NCBI GenBank assembly: GCA_003211205.1
Contig: QCTJ01000005.1
Span: 1 to 64,000 of the forward strand
DNA from: Synechococcus sp. AG-673-F03
GTDB lineage: Bacteria; Cyanobacteriota; Cyanobacteriia; PCC-6307; Cyanobiaceae
Direction: 5' to 3'
Length of the DNA stretch: 64,000 bases
The first letter of the stretch is position 1. Each line of letters starts with the position of its first letter. The position numbers were made by a program, and so were the translations under genes. Positions 52,304-60,204 of the stretch are shown piece after piece. The notes beneath the pieces are model-generated. The model saw nothing but the letters and a program-made list of their open reading frames with translations. It did not search any database and was not told the DNA's origin.

Positions 52304-52318
52304 ATGCAATAATTGCAT
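52304..52318. promoter_or_regulatory. Perfect palindrome upstream of a small gene
   Basis: ATGCAAT-A-ATTGCAT has seven-base perfect arms about a single A. It lies 8 bases before the ATG at 52296, or 47 before the GTG at 52257, in an AT-rich spacer. It has the form of an operator or could be chance. Confidence 0.35.
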
Positions 52319-52436
52319 GAATAATATCAAACGGTCGCGGAAAATATCAATTCACAAAAAAGCGAAGAGGCCAAATATTTGAACTCGAGCTTCTTGCGTC
52401 TCAAGCCCGTTTCATGTCGACAGAAGCAATCACAAC

Positions 52437-52682
52437 TCAAGTGCCTGGTTCTTCGATATTGCCTCCCAGATCCGCGATCTGAGCACGCAACTGATCAGAC
52501 CTTGATCGATCACCTCTGGTAATGGCTACAGCTAAAGCGAATTCAAGCTTTTCAAGCTGATGACCACCTTCAAAGAAACCGCTGCAATTAGCAGACGACA
52601 ATCCGGGTGAACCTGGAGCGTGGGAACAACGGCTGTTGCCGGTATTGCGAGGACCAGAGGTTGAGCAAGTAGTGGATGCCAT
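52437..52682 (-). CDS. Small uncharacterised Cys-containing protein
   Basis: An 81-residue protein. The N-terminal 40 residues are rich in Ser, Gly, Cys and Pro (CSTSGPRNTGNSRCSHAPGSPG, with Cys6, Cys19 and Cys33). The C-terminal half is a regular helix pair (HQLEKLEFALAVAITRGDRSRSDQLRAQIADLGG). It could bind a metal through the cysteines, but spacing does not match a known finger. It lies 38 bases downstream of the coiled-coil protein on the same strand and may share its transcript. Confidence 0.55.
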   Translation of the reverse strand: MASTTCSTSGPRNTGNSRCSHAPGSPGLSSANCSGFFEGGHQLEKLEFALAVAITRGDRSRSDQLRAQIADLGGNIEEPGT

Positions 52683-52720
52683 GGTCGGCTTTCTTTTTAT
52701 TTTGCCACCTGTGACCAGCT

Positions 52721-53038
52721 TTATGCAGCTTCAGCCTCGTATTCAGACTCACTCATAGAAGGCTGAGACAACGCTCCTGCAGAGTCGGAAGCCGCATCCG
52801 AACTCAGCTCAGTGCTGTTGAGCAACTCCTGGCAATCAAGCAGCAGTTGGTCCACGTCATCGAGGCGCTGCCGTTCTTCAGCGGGCATGGTTTCTGCCTC
52901 GCTGCGCTGCTGACGGACCTGCAGTTCCAGACTCTCGAGCCTCTGTTCAAGCTTCACCAAGCGCTGCGACAAGGCGTTGAGCATCTGGGCGACATCTTCC
53001 GCCGTACGGGTGATGCGGAAGGACACAGACTGAGTCAT
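52721..53038 (-). CDS. Small coiled-coil protein
   Basis: A 105-residue protein from MTQSVSFRITRTAEDVAQ at 53038. Residues 20-60 form a clear coiled coil (MLNALSQRLVKLEQRLESLELQVRQQRSEAETM). The rest (ERQRLDDVDQLLLDCQELLNS) is acidic and helical, and the tail is Ser/Glu-rich. The frame continues to 53329, but that part is antisense to the AbrB-like gene and low-complexity, so the ATG at 53038 is preferred. Function unknown. Confidence 0.65.
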   Translation of the reverse strand: MTQSVSFRITRTAEDVAQMLNALSQRLVKLEQRLESLELQVRQQRSEAETMPAEERQRLDDVDQLLLDCQELLNSTELSSDAASDSAGALSQPSMSESEYEAEAA

Positions 53039-53156
53039 CCGAAGACAGGCGAGTGTTGGCCTGATGACAACACATGGGTGGCCAACTCTCAAGAGCAGTG
53101 CAATGAGGCCATCCCGGTCTGCCTTCAAACTGAGAGATCTGCTGCCTGCGGGTGCC

Positions 53157-53672
53157 ATGCCTTCTCTGATGACCCTGCTGGTGTATGCCCTGGCCGGCAC
53201 TGGCATGGGACTGCTCGCCATGAAAACTGGAATTCCCGCAGCACCGCTTGCGGGCGCACTGATCGGTGCTGCAGTCGTGAGCATGAGCGGACGCGTTGAA
53301 GTTGCCGCATGGCCGCCCGGTACACGCACCGCTCTTCAAATCGGAATCGGGACTGTGATCGGCACCGGACTGACGCGAACCTCTCTTGAGCAGCTGCAAC
53401 AACTCTGGAAGCCTGCGGTGCTGATCACTCTCACGCTGGTGACGACAGGTCTAGTGATTGGTTTGTGGACCAGTCGTCTGCTTGGTGTCGACCCGCTCAT
53501 CACCCTGCTGGGAGCAGCGCCCGGTGGAATCAGTGGTATGAGCCTGGTCGGAGAGGATTACGGAGTTGGCGCCGCTGTTGCTGCACTGCATGCCGTACGA
53601 CTGATCACCGTGCTTCTGGTCCTGCCACTGGTGGTGAAACTGCTCACCCCTCTCGGACTGGGCAATTCCTGA
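53157..53672 (+). CDS. AbrB-type membrane protein (single-repeat)
   Basis: A 171-residue membrane protein with about five helices. LAGTGMGLLAMKTGIPAAPLAGALIGAAVVSM, GTRTALQIGIGTVIGTGLTR and the signature ITLLGAAPGGISGMSLVGEDYGVGAAVAALHAVRLITVLLVLP are those of the AbrB membrane-protein family (once annotated as ammonia monooxygenase). Usual members have two such repeats and about 350 residues; this one has one, as in several cyanobacteria. It may work as a dimer. Substrate unknown. The start is ATG at 53157; upstream residues to 53064 overlap the divergent coiled-coil gene's spacer. Confidence 0.8.
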   Translation: MPSLMTLLVYALAGTGMGLLAMKTGIPAAPLAGALIGAAVVSMSGRVEVAAWPPGTRTALQIGIGTVIGTGLTRTSLEQLQQLWKPAVLITLTLVTTGLVIGLWTSRLLGVDPLITLLGAAPGGISGMSLVGEDYGVGAAVAALHAVRLITVLLVLPLVVKLLTPLGLGNS

Positions 53673-53735
53673 TTCACCTCTGGACAGCCAAACGCGAGCC
53701 GATACGTTGACGCATATAGCCTTTTCTGTCCATCC

Positions 53736-54152
53736 ATGGCCAGCCTCCGCACCCGCCTCGCCGTCCTGCTGCCTCTGGCGGGGATGCTGCTCGTAGCTGC
53801 ACCTGTGGAGGCGGCCAGCGCCGGCTCAAAAAAAGGCGCTCAGGTTTATTGCTACATGCGCAGCAACGGCAATAGTCACGCCGTGAGCTTCGAAGCCTCC
53901 TATGCCTTGATCAAGCGTCAAAGCAGTGGAGTGTTCAAAACATCTCCGAAGCATGCGGCGGTGATGATCACCGAAACAGTGGTGGAGGAACCGGGCAGCT
54001 ATCCGGATTGCGGTCTTTATCTCGGAGATCTGTTCGGAGACAAAACCTCCAAGAAGTCCTCAAGCACCACCAGTGAGAGCACAATCACGAGCAGTGGTTC
54101 TACCAGTGAAGCTTCAACGGACTGGGATGCTGATGATCGGTACAGCTACTGA
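53736..54152 (+). CDS. Secreted protein of unknown function
   Basis: A 138-residue protein with a clear signal peptide (MASLRTRLAVLLPLAGMLLVAAPVEAASA, cleavage probably after VEA). The mature part has KKGAQVYCYMRSNGNSHAVSFEASYALIKRQSSGVFKTSPKHAAVMITE and a Cys pair (CYMRS ... PDCGLYLG) that could form a disulfide. The last 35 residues are Ser/Thr-rich and probably disordered. I recognise it only as a marine picocyanobacterial type. The next gene starts five bases after its stop. Confidence 0.72.
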   Translation: MASLRTRLAVLLPLAGMLLVAAPVEAASAGSKKGAQVYCYMRSNGNSHAVSFEASYALIKRQSSGVFKTSPKHAAVMITETVVEEPGSYPDCGLYLGDLFGDKTSKKSSSTTSESTITSSGSTSEASTDWDADDRYSY

Positions 54153-54157
54153 AACCC

Positions 54158-54583
54158 TTGTCATTGCGTAGGCCTGCGCGAGCCGATTGGCGGTCCACAT
54201 GGCCGCAGTCAGTCCTCCTGATTGGTGCTCTGCTGCTCACGATCCAGGCCTGCAAGAACGCCGAGAGTCCTCAAGCTGCGTCACCAGATCCCCAGGTGAA
54301 AGCATCCAGTTGCCTTGAAAACATCAACCTGGAGAGGCTGGACCAAGCCCTGGAGCATTGCAATGAAGTTGTAGCGAGTCACCCTGACAATCCAGTGCCG
54401 CTGACCGACAGGTCACTGATCCAGACATTGATGGGGCGTGATGACGAGGCCTGCGCTGATGTGATCCAGGCCATCTCCATGCTCAACGGCCGGAACCAAT
54501 CCAGAGATCCTCTGCTGAAGCATGAGCTGGAGGTCCGTCAGCAATCCTGCAAACAACGGGCCACCATGGCCGGCAACGGCTGA
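54158..54583 (+). CDS. Exported TPR-like protein
   Basis: A 141-residue protein from TTG 54158 (a second TTG is at 54164). A hydrophobic segment (SVLLIGALLLTIQAC, about 18-32) ends in a Cys that resembles a lipoprotein site, although Gln at position -2 is unusual. The mature part is helical: ENINLERLDQALEHCNEVVASHPDNPVPLTDRSLIQTLMGRDDEACADVIQAISML has TPR spacing. Three further Cys are present. It is probably co-transcribed with the secreted protein before it. The last 46 bases overlap the convergent helicase gene. Confidence 0.65.
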   Translation: MSLRRPARADWRSTWPQSVLLIGALLLTIQACKNAESPQAASPDPQVKASSCLENINLERLDQALEHCNEVVASHPDNPVPLTDRSLIQTLMGRDDEACADVIQAISMLNGRNQSRDPLLKHELEVRQQSCKQRATMAGNG

Positions 54584-56145
54584 CGCTCCACGCTGATGCG
54601 ACGTGGACCCAGCAGCAACTCGATCTTGTCTGCTTTGCTCGCCACTAGACCATCCACAAGTTGATCGGCCAAACCAAGTTGAAGCCAATGGCTGGTGAGC
54701 CCACCATCCATGCCGATGCGGTGGCAACGATCCTCAGCCTGGTCAACATCGCCTGGAGTCCAGGGACGCTCCAGAAGCACAACTTGACGTGCCCGATGCA
54801 GTGTGAATCCCAACCCTCCGCAGCCATAGGTCGCCAAAAGCAGGTCGGTTCCACCAGCCTGAAAATGATCGACCGAAGCCTGTCGCTGTTCCGGTTTTTG
54901 CCGACCGGTTAACAGTTCACCACCCAACCGCTCCTGCAGGAGCTGCAGCGGTGACACGAAGGAACTGAACAGCACGATCGCCTGACCATCAGCACGCAAC
55001 TGCTCCACAAGCGCCTGAGCAGCAGGAAGCTTGAATTCGGCCGCAATCATGCGCAGGGAGGTGAGCACGGCCAGTGATTCAGCATCCGAACGCACTTCAC
55101 CGAGCTGCACACGTCGGCGATAGTCCTCCACCACAAGACGCAGGCGGTGATCGAATCCCAGTGCCTGTTCAGCAACCAGTGCAATGCCATGGCAGCGGCG
55201 CTGCTTAGCGGGCAGACCCAGTACCTGCTGCTTGCGTCGATGCAGAACCAAGGGTCGGGTGAGGCGCCGCAACTCCTCCAAACGACTTGCACCATCGGCA
55301 CGCCAACGACGCCGACCACCCTGCTCAGTCCAGTGTCCTTGGCAAAAGATCTCCTCAAAGGAACGCTGATCGCGAGCCAACGGATGATCCATGGCCGCCA
55401 GCAGCGGAAAAAACTGAATCGGTCGACCATTACGGATGGGTGTGCCCGTCAGCATCCACACCGCCCGCAGCCGCGGATGGCGGGCCAAGCGCAACAGGGC
55501 CTGGGTCCGCTGAGCCTGAAGCGACTGGGCGTAATGGGCTTCATCAACCACCAGAAGTGTTCCGGCTTGAGGAAGGTCGGCCGGCAACCGGGCCCAGCTG
55601 TGCAGAGTGCAGTCGAGATCCAGAGACTCCACTTCGCGCTGCCAGTGCGGGTGAAGTCCCACGGGAGCAATCACCATCAAGCGCAGAGGCACGGCACGCA
55701 TCAGTGCGCGAGCCGCCAGCAGCGACGTCAGCGTCTTTCCCAGACCCATCTCATCTGCAAGCAAGGCACCGCGACGGGCTAGCAGCCATCGAGCACCCGA
55801 CCGTTGATGAGGCAGCGGTACACGGCCGTCAGCTAGGGGCTGATCCAGGCCAGCACTGGCGATCAGCTCGCGGTGACTAGGAAGTGGTGGCAGTGGATGA
55901 CGGTGCCAGTCCAGCCAACGCACCAGTTCGTCGTCAACCTGAAAACGTGAACCCAAACGGTCGAGCAGACACTCGGCGGCGGCCAGTGGAAATTCCCAGC
56001 CATGCTGCGAGCCTTTCCAGAGTCCCCGAGGCCTGATCCGGCCCATCTGCGCATGGGTGACGGCATCAAAGGGGTAGGTGACCCTCACCAGTCCTGAAGG
56101 GGTCAGCCCAAGGCTGCAGCAGGACGTTAATGATGCCGTAACCAC
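54538..56145 (-). CDS. HARP-SNF2 family helicase (SMARCAL1/ZRANB3-like)
   Basis: A 535-residue SNF2 ATPase. Residues 20-70 (VRVTYPFDAVTHAQMGRI ... GWEFPLAAAECLLDRL) resemble the HARP substrate-recognition domain of SMARCAL1. The helicase follows: LPHQRSGARWLL at 111-122, Walker A DEMGLGKT at 131-138, DEAH at 201-204, MLTGTPIRNG at 231-240, VLFSSFVSP at 391, GCGGLGFTLH at 441-450 and DVDQAEDRCHRIG at 466-478. SNF2 proteins of this type anneal or remodel branched DNA at stalled forks. The start is a GTG at 56145. It is divergent from an HNH nuclease across a 142-base spacer with a perfect palindrome. Confidence 0.85.
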   Translation of the reverse strand: MVTASLTSCCSLGLTPSGLVRVTYPFDAVTHAQMGRIRPRGLWKGSQHGWEFPLAAAECLLDRLGSRFQVDDELVRWLDWHRHPLPPLPSHRELIASAGLDQPLADGRVPLPHQRSGARWLLARRGALLADEMGLGKTLTSLLAARALMRAVPLRLMVIAPVGLHPHWQREVESLDLDCTLHSWARLPADLPQAGTLLVVDEAHYAQSLQAQRTQALLRLARHPRLRAVWMLTGTPIRNGRPIQFFPLLAAMDHPLARDQRSFEEIFCQGHWTEQGGRRRWRADGASRLEELRRLTRPLVLHRRKQQVLGLPAKQRRCHGIALVAEQALGFDHRLRLVVEDYRRRVQLGEVRSDAESLAVLTSLRMIAAEFKLPAAQALVEQLRADGQAIVLFSSFVSPLQLLQERLGGELLTGRQKPEQRQASVDHFQAGGTDLLLATYGCGGLGFTLHRARQVVLLERPWTPGDVDQAEDRCHRIGMDGGLTSHWLQLGLADQLVDGLVASKADKIELLLGPRRISVERQPLPAMVARCLQDC

Positions 56146-56172
56146 AATTCAGCAAATGTAATTGTATTGCTT

Positions 56173-56189
56173 CTTGTGATCATCACAAG
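56173..56189. promoter_or_regulatory. Perfect palindrome between the helicase and HNH genes
   Basis: CTTGTGAT-C-ATCACAAG has perfect eight-base arms around one C. It lies 28 bases from the helicase start and 99 from the HNH start. The inner TGTGA/TCACA half-sites are like CRP half-sites, but their spacing is three and not six, so a CRP site is doubtful. It may be an operator for one or both divergent genes. Confidence 0.45.
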
Positions 56190-56287
56190 GGGCATGAAGC
56201 TCAAAGATCACACTTGAAAAAGTGCCAAAAATGCAGCGAAGAACACATTGACGAACCCAGCGAAAGCGCCAGAATTCTGTCAACCGA

Positions 56288-56728
56288 ATGATTCGGATGC
56301 ATAACAGGGACGCGGTTTTCCTTGAAGATCTATGCCCCAAACTGCGAGTCCGAAGATGGCGTCAATCGCTACATACTTATACCGGCAAAAGCTGTATTTA
56401 CTGCGGAAAACAGTCTGAATCGATCGACCATATTCTTCCAAGAGCCAAGGGTGGTTTAAGCATTACTGAAAATTGCGTTCCGGCCTGCCTCTCATGCAAC
56501 GGACACAAATCTGATTCAGATGTTTTTGATTGGTATCGGCGTCAACGCTTTTACGATCCACGACGAGCTATGGCGATCCGTGCCTGGATGGATGGTGATT
56601 TGCGTCTTGCCCTGAGACTTCTGCAGTGGGCTCAACCTGAACTGAATCAAACCACCAATGCATCAATGGCACCTGATGCATCACTCAATAACCAGAGACA
56701 TCAGGACTGGGGCCTCGAGGCTGCCTGA
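56288..56728 (+). CDS. HNH endonuclease
   Basis: A 146-residue HNH-family nuclease. The zinc-finger-supported beta-beta-alpha motif is complete: CIYCG (Cys36, Cys39), SIDHILPRAKGG (Asp47, His48), ENCVPACLSCNGHKSD (Asn62, Cys67, Cys70, Asn71, Lys74). The remaining C-terminal 60 residues include RFYDPRRAMAIRAWMDGDLRLALRLL and a variable Asn/Gln-rich tail. HNH proteins of this form nick or cut DNA with a divalent metal. The gene is divergent from the HARP-SNF2 helicase; the two together recall the domain content of ZRANB3. The ATG at 56288 is chosen; it lies in the AT-rich spacer. Confidence 0.88.
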   Translation: MIRMHNRDAVFLEDLCPKLRVRRWRQSLHTYTGKSCIYCGKQSESIDHILPRAKGGLSITENCVPACLSCNGHKSDSDVFDWYRRQRFYDPRRAMAIRAWMDGDLRLALRLLQWAQPELNQTTNASMAPDASLNNQRHQDWGLEAA

Positions 56729-56750
56729 AACGACTCAGCCCGATCCTGAA

Positions 56751-56909
56751 TCACCAGACCCTGCAAGCCTCAGCTGAATGATGCTGCTGACAGATTGATG
56801 CCTGCTGTTCTGGCTGCTCGGGTGCCAGCACAAAGGCTGCACTCACCAACACCGAGGCGAAGACGGTTGCCGCCAAGCGACGCAGAGCAGTGCTCTCGCC
56901 AGTTGACAT
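56751..56909 (-). CDS. Small membrane or secreted protein
   Basis: A 52-residue protein from MSTGESTALRRLAATVFASV at 56909. A hydrophobic segment (LAATVFASVLVSAAFVLA) is followed by EQPEQQASICQQHHSAEACRVW, with two Cys that could pair. ATG at 56915 and the longer frame to 56987 are alternatives. It looks like a small signal-anchored protein of a type I associate with marine picocyanobacteria, without known function. It is convergent with the HNH gene and divergent from the SDR gene. Confidence 0.5.
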   Translation of the reverse strand: MSTGESTALRRLAATVFASVLVSAAFVLAPEQPEQQASICQQHHSAEACRVW

Positions 56910-57017
56910 GACCATGCTGCGATTACCAGCAGTTCGAGGCAGCATGGATGCCTGAGACGACATCAGGGGAAAACAGGAACTGGTCACGGCCGCATTGCCA
57001 CTGATACGTTTGTACTC

Positions 57018-57944
57018 ATGACGGAATCACTTGTCAACCGTTGCCGATCGCTGCCCGCTGGATCCACGTTGTGCATCCTTGGAGCCGGCTTCAGTGGACG
57101 TCGGCTGGCGGCACTGGCTGAAGCCCTGAACATCAGGGTGCTCACTACGCGCAGAAACCCCGATCCCGAAAGCAGAGACTTACGTTTTGACACGGCCCAA
57201 AACGTAGTGCCAACAAACGCTGAGCTAAATGGCGTGACCCATCTGCTGAGCACCATTCCCCCAGGGCGGGATCAGAACGACCCTGTATTGCGGACACTGG
57301 GACCTCAGCTCAGGCAACTGCCCCTTCGCTGGGCGGGCTATCTGTCCACCACCGGCGTCTACGGCGATACAGAAGGGGCCTGGGTGAGCGAAGCGGATCC
57401 TCCACAACCCGGTCAGGATCGCAGCCGCAGGCGTCTGATCTGTGAACAGGACTGGCTGAACAGTGGTCTGCCGGTGCAGATTCTGCGGTTACCGGGAATC
57501 TACGGACCGGGTCGCTCACCCCTCGCGGCTGTGAAGGCCGGCACCCTGAAGCCTGTCCACAAGCAGCACCAGGTGTTCTGCAGGGTTCACGTCGACGACA
57601 TCGCCGCGGCCTGCCTGCACTTGATGCACTGCTCTGCTGCAGGACAGCATCCTCCCGTCGTGAACCTCTGTGATCATGAGCCCGCTCCAAGTCATGTGAT
57701 GCAGCGCCATGCCGCAGACCTGTTGGACTGTGACCTGCCCGAGACTCGCAATTACACGGAGGTTGAAGCTGACATGAGCGCCATGGCCCGAAGTTTCTGG
57801 GCCGAAAACCGCAGAGTGAGCAACGATCTTCTCTGCAAGACACTTGGCTACAACATGGTTCATCCCAACTTCCGCAGTGGGCTTGCCCACTGCCTGGAAG
57901 CGGAAAGACTCATGGGGAATCCGACTCGGAGCGCTTCGGACTGA
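57018..57944 (+). CDS. SDR-type NAD(P)-dependent epimerase/dehydratase
   Basis: A 308-residue protein of the extended SDR type. The dinucleotide-binding motif is LCILGAGFSGRRLAALAEAL (about 18-37). The middle has LSTTGVYGDTEGAWVSEADPPQPGQDRSRRRLICEQDWL, where the Ser/Thr and Tyr-type positions of the active site are partly replaced (no clear YxxxK), and RLPGIYGPGRSPL follows. It resembles the YeeZ group of proteins, whose substrate is unknown. The start at 57018 is clear. It is convergent with the short membrane protein, overlapping by 35 bases. Confidence 0.8.
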   Translation: MTESLVNRCRSLPAGSTLCILGAGFSGRRLAALAEALNIRVLTTRRNPDPESRDLRFDTAQNVVPTNAELNGVTHLLSTIPPGRDQNDPVLRTLGPQLRQLPLRWAGYLSTTGVYGDTEGAWVSEADPPQPGQDRSRRRLICEQDWLNSGLPVQILRLPGIYGPGRSPLAAVKAGTLKPVHKQHQVFCRVHVDDIAAACLHLMHCSAAGQHPPVVNLCDHEPAPSHVMQRHAADLLDCDLPETRNYTEVEADMSAMARSFWAENRRVSNDLLCKTLGYNMVHPNFRSGLAHCLEAERLMGNPTRSASD

Positions 57945-58101
57945 GCAGAGGAACCTGATCCAGCTTTAAGGGCTGATCAGGATCGATGAAGGTCAGACCT
58001 GCATCATGCAGCAAGCGACTCCACTGAACTTCCAGCCATCCCTCCCGAAACGCCGTTCCCAGGCCGTAGAGCAACAGGCCGATCACCAGCCAACGCAACA
58101 T
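57910..58101 (-). CDS. Small single-helix membrane protein
   Basis: A 63-residue protein, MLRWLVIGLLLYGLGTAFREG then WLEVQWSRLLHDAGLTFIDPDQPLKLDQVPLLSPKRSESDSP. The first 18 residues form one membrane helix; the rest is soluble. Its ATG (58101) overlaps the ATG of pdxA (58100) on the other strand, so the two divergent starts share a base pair. A Met four codons earlier (58113) is an alternative. I think it is real because the translation has a sensible membrane topology, but the evidence is modest. Confidence 0.55.
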   Translation of the reverse strand: MLRWLVIGLLLYGLGTAFREGWLEVQWSRLLHDAGLTFIDPDQPLKLDQVPLLSPKRSESDSP

Positions 58102-59134
58102 GACCTCATCCATCGAATGCCATGACGCTAAACAGCGCCTTGTAATCGCACTCGGTGATCCTGCTGGGATCGGCATGGAAGTCACGCTGAAAGCCCTGGC
58201 TGATCCCAGACGGCCAGCGGACATGCCGATCCCTCTACTTGTCGGCTGCAGGGCCAGCCTGCAAAAGACCGCTGACCAGCTCAGAGCGCGTTCGCAGGAT
58301 CCCATCGCAGATCCAGATGCATTGAGCATTGAGGATTTACCGGTGCCCGGAGGGCCTCTCGAGCCCGGCGACGCAGGAGCAACAAGTGGAGAGGCCGGTT
58401 TCCAATGGCTGAGCAGAGCCGTAGAGCTGGTCAAACAGCAACAAGCACGGGCACTGGTGACCGCACCGATCGCGAAACATGCCTGGCATCAAGCCGGGCA
58501 TCGTTATCCAGGTCAGACCGAACGTCTGGCGGAACTGGATGGACGCAACAGTGCCTCGATGCTGTTCACGGCTGTCTCCCCGGCAACCGGATGGAGGCTG
58601 AACACCTTGCTAGCCACCACTCACATCCCGCTTGGACAAGTTCCAGAGGTTCTCACGGCGGATCTGGTTGAACGCAAGCTCGATGAATTGGCAGGATTCT
58701 GCCTGCGTTTCAATCGCGCTCCCCAATTGCTGGTGGCCGGCCTCAACCCGCATGCCGGAGAGCAAGGACAACTGGGAGGTGAAGAGCAGCAGTGGCTGAA
58801 CCCGCTACTAAAGCGCTGGGCGAACGAGCATCCTGACGTGCAACTGAGAGGCCCCCTGCCTCCAGACACCTGCTGGTTGAGTGCTGCTGAAGCCTGGAGC
58901 AACAGTGCCGGTCAGGTCGGACCTGATGGAATCCTGGCTTTGTATCACGATCAGGGCCTGATTCCGGTGAAGTTGCTGGCCTTCGATCAGGCCGTGAACA
59001 CAACCCTGGGTTTGTCTTTTCTGCGAACCTCCCCCGACCACGGCACCGGATTCGACATCGCCGGACAAGGCGTGGCAAGGGGAACAAGCATGCTGGCCGC
59101 CATTCAGGCGGCCTGGGAACTCAGCCGGGCTTGA
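58100..59134 (+). CDS. pdxA: 4-hydroxythreonine-4-phosphate dehydrogenase
   Basis: Oxidises 4-phospho-hydroxythreonine in the DXP-dependent pyridoxal phosphate pathway. The 344-residue enzyme has VIALGDPAGIGMEVTLKAL near the N-terminus, LVTAPIAKHAWHQAGHRYPGQTERLAEL, LLATTHIPLGQVPEVLT, VAGLNPHAGEQGQLGGEE with a metal-binding His, and LALYHDQGLIPVKLLAFDQAVNTTLGLSFLRTSPDHGTGFDIAG. Length is typical. It overlaps the convergent accB gene by 14 bases. Confidence 0.96.
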   Translation: MTSSIECHDAKQRLVIALGDPAGIGMEVTLKALADPRRPADMPIPLLVGCRASLQKTADQLRARSQDPIADPDALSIEDLPVPGGPLEPGDAGATSGEAGFQWLSRAVELVKQQQARALVTAPIAKHAWHQAGHRYPGQTERLAELDGRNSASMLFTAVSPATGWRLNTLLATTHIPLGQVPEVLTADLVERKLDELAGFCLRFNRAPQLLVAGLNPHAGEQGQLGGEEQQWLNPLLKRWANEHPDVQLRGPLPPDTCWLSAAEAWSNSAGQVGPDGILALYHDQGLIPVKLLAFDQAVNTTLGLSFLRTSPDHGTGFDIAGQGVARGTSMLAAIQAAWELSRA

Positions 59135-59606
59135 CGCGCATCAGCACCTGACCGAATTCCACCGGGGTGCCGTTATCCACAAGGATTTCAACCACTTCGC
59201 CTGCGACCTCCGCCTCCAGCTCGTTCATGAGCTTCATGGCTTCAAGAATGCAGATTGTCTGACCGGCATTGATCCGATTACCGATCTCCACGAAGGGGGG
59301 GTCACCTGGGGCAGGAGCGGTATAGAAGGTGCCGACCATTGGTGCCGTGACATCGACCAGATCAGAACGGGAACCCGCCGCAGCCGGTGGAGCCGCTGGG
59401 GCTGATTCCCCCTGGACGGGAACATCAACAACTGGCACCGGTGCTGCAGCCTGGGCAACAGAGACCACCGGGGCAGCCACGGCTGTAACCGGCAGGTTGC
59501 GACGGACTTCCAGACGGAAGTCATCGCCTTCAAGGCGGAACTCCTGGATATCGCTCTCAGCCAGAGCGTCCAAAAGCTTGTGCAGCTGATCGTGATCGAG
59601 TTGCAT
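59121..59606 (-). CDS. accB: Biotin carboxyl carrier protein of acetyl-CoA carboxylase
   Basis: Carries the carboxybiotin between the biotin carboxylase and carboxyltransferase. The 161-residue protein has a short helical N-terminus (HDQLHKLLDALAESDIQEFRLEGDDFRLEVRR), an Ala/Pro-rich linker (about 42-85) and the biotinyl domain with TAPMVGTFYTAPAPGDPPFVEIG and the biotinylated Lys in LEAMKLMNELEAEV (Lys125). It starts two bases after the efp stop, so efp-accB form an operon, as in other cyanobacteria. Confidence 0.97.
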   Translation of the reverse strand: MQLDHDQLHKLLDALAESDIQEFRLEGDDFRLEVRRNLPVTAVAAPVVSVAQAAAPVPVVDVPVQGESAPAAPPAAAGSRSDLVDVTAPMVGTFYTAPAPGDPPFVEIGNRINAGQTICILEAMKLMNELEAEVAGEVVEILVDNGTPVEFGQVLMRVKPG

Positions 59607-59608
59607 AA

Positions 59609-60172
59609 TCAGCTGCTCTCCCGACCCAGATAGGAATCATTGCGCGTGTCCACCTTGATCTTCTCGCCAATCGAGAGAAACAGAGGAACCATCACCTGAG
59701 CACCAGTTTCAAGGATCGCAGGCTTGGTTCCACCGGTGGCGGTATCACCTTTCACACCAGGATCGGTCTGGGCGATCTCCAGCACAACGGAGTTGGGCAA
59801 TTCCACTTCGAGGGGCTTCTCGTTCCACGAGACCACACTCACTTCCATCCCCTCTTTGAGGTACTTGCGGCTGTTACCAATCTGCTGAGCGGTGAGGCGG
59901 GTTTCCTCATAGCTCGACATGTCCATAAAGACATAGTCCTCACCCTCCATATAGGTGTGCTGAAGAGTGGCTTTCTCCAACAACGCCTGAGGAAGCATCT
60001 CTCCAGCACGGAAGGTTTTGTCAACAACGCTTCCGGTCTGAACAGCCTTGAGCTTGGTGCGAACGAAGGCCGAGCCTTTGCCAGGCTTCACGTGCAGGAA
60101 CTCGACCACGCGCCAAACGGCACCGTCGAGCTCAATCGTGGTACCGGTGCGAAAGTCGTTGCTGGAGATCAT
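59609..60172 (-). CDS. efp: Elongation factor P
   Basis: Rescues ribosomes stalled at polyproline. From [20 protein letters not shown] at 60172 it is 187 residues, the standard length. The loop tip that enters the peptidyl-transferase centre is [15 protein letters not shown], with Lys32 at the position modified in E. coli. It is not the Arg of the rhamnosylated type; whether it is modified here cannot be told. The [13 protein letters not shown] tail is typical. Thirteen additional upstream residues in frame (to 60211) are not family-like and overlap the divergent gene. Confidence 0.96.
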   Translation of the reverse strand: MISSNDFRTGTTIELDGAVWRVVEFLHVKPGKGSAFVRTKLKAVQTGSVVDKTFRAGEMLPQALLEKATLQHTYMEGEDYVFMDMSSYEETRLTAQQIGNSRKYLKEGMEVSVVSWNEKPLEVELPNSVVLEIAQTDPGVKGDTATGGTKPAILETGAQVMVPLFLSIGEKIKVDTRNDSYLGRESS

Positions 60173-60204
60173 TCCCGCCGAACGGTTCAGGGGATCATAC
60201 GGCT

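Noticed and set aside
52721-53329. 202-codon version of the coiled-coil protein
   Set aside because: The additional residues overlap the AbrB-like gene on the other strand and are low-complexity. The 105-residue version has a better start.
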